52,450 bases of DNA from DASQHY01 sp035602605. Its GTDB lineage: Bacteria; Acidobacteriota; Terriglobia; Acidiferrales; UBA7541. The stretch's first letter is position 1, and every line of letters starts with the position of its first letter. Of the stretch, positions 50,975-52,450 are shown piece after piece. Under the pieces are notes generated by a model. It saw only the letters and a list, made by a program, of their open reading frames with translations, ran no database searches and was not told the origin of the DNA. Made by a program: the position numbers and the translations under genes. The stretch covers positions 1 through 52,450 of the forward strand of contig DATNLZ010000004.1 in assembly GCA_035602605.1 (NCBI GenBank), in the 5' to 3' direction.

Positions 50975-52450
<1,476 letters not shown>

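Overview
The window reads as ordinary chromosomal DNA of moderately high GC from a Gram-negative, aerobically respiring bacterium, most likely an Acidobacteriota (Terriglobia-like) member. That placement is an inference from gene content: an alternative complex III joined to a caa3 oxidase, a Ser/Thr kinase fused to a TolB-like domain and TPRs, an FG-GAP secreted protein, an Ig-domain lipoprotein and small exported proteins of the kind common in that phylum. I saw no insertion sequence, prophage, integrase or CRISPR array.

Left part (1-22.2 kb). A minus-strand run holds homoserine dehydrogenase, a cysteine-desulfurase-like PLP enzyme, gpmI and the start of a D-2-hydroxyacid dehydrogenase (cut by the window edge). 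Then come a cytochrome c, a TPR protein, an MFS carrier, three exported or enzymatic accessory genes (one, a methyltransferase, looks frameshifted), yebC-ruvC plus a coupled membrane protein, an exported DinB-like protein, a PPOX flavoprotein, a tightly overlapped minus-strand trio (deoxyhypusine-synthase-like, CPBP protease, mtnA), a LysE exporter, a seven-blade FG-GAP protein and uvrA with a clear sigma70-type promoter.

Centre (22.7-35.3 kb). Twelve minus-strand genes form one respiratory operon: actA-actB-actC-actD-actE-actF, an unnamed single-TM protein, a SCO copper chaperone, and cytochrome c oxidase subunits II (with heme c), I (A2-type motif), III and IV. Together they make a quinol-to-oxygen electron path: quinol is oxidised by ACIII, electrons pass through c hemes to CuA and then to the heme-copper site. 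Most junctions overlap by ATGA or TAATG, which implies coupled translation.

Right part (35.5-52.45 kb). A small exported protein, a MerA/Gor-like flavoprotein, the kinase-TolB-TPR receptor, tRNA-Asn(GTT), a rhodanese, a lipoprotein with Ig-like domains and a trypsin-like core, polA (with a degenerate proofreading domain), an Ala/Ser/Gly-rich exported protein, the threonine-to-glycine pair tdh-kbl, an alpha/beta hydrolase and a 44-residue ORF lead to the 5' 1.48 kb of a 23S rRNA. No 16S or spacer tRNA precedes the 23S; instead it has its own strong promoter, a terminator with a possible competing antiterminator pairing, a boxA-like site and a GNRA hairpin. That leader is the most interesting non-coding structure in the window.
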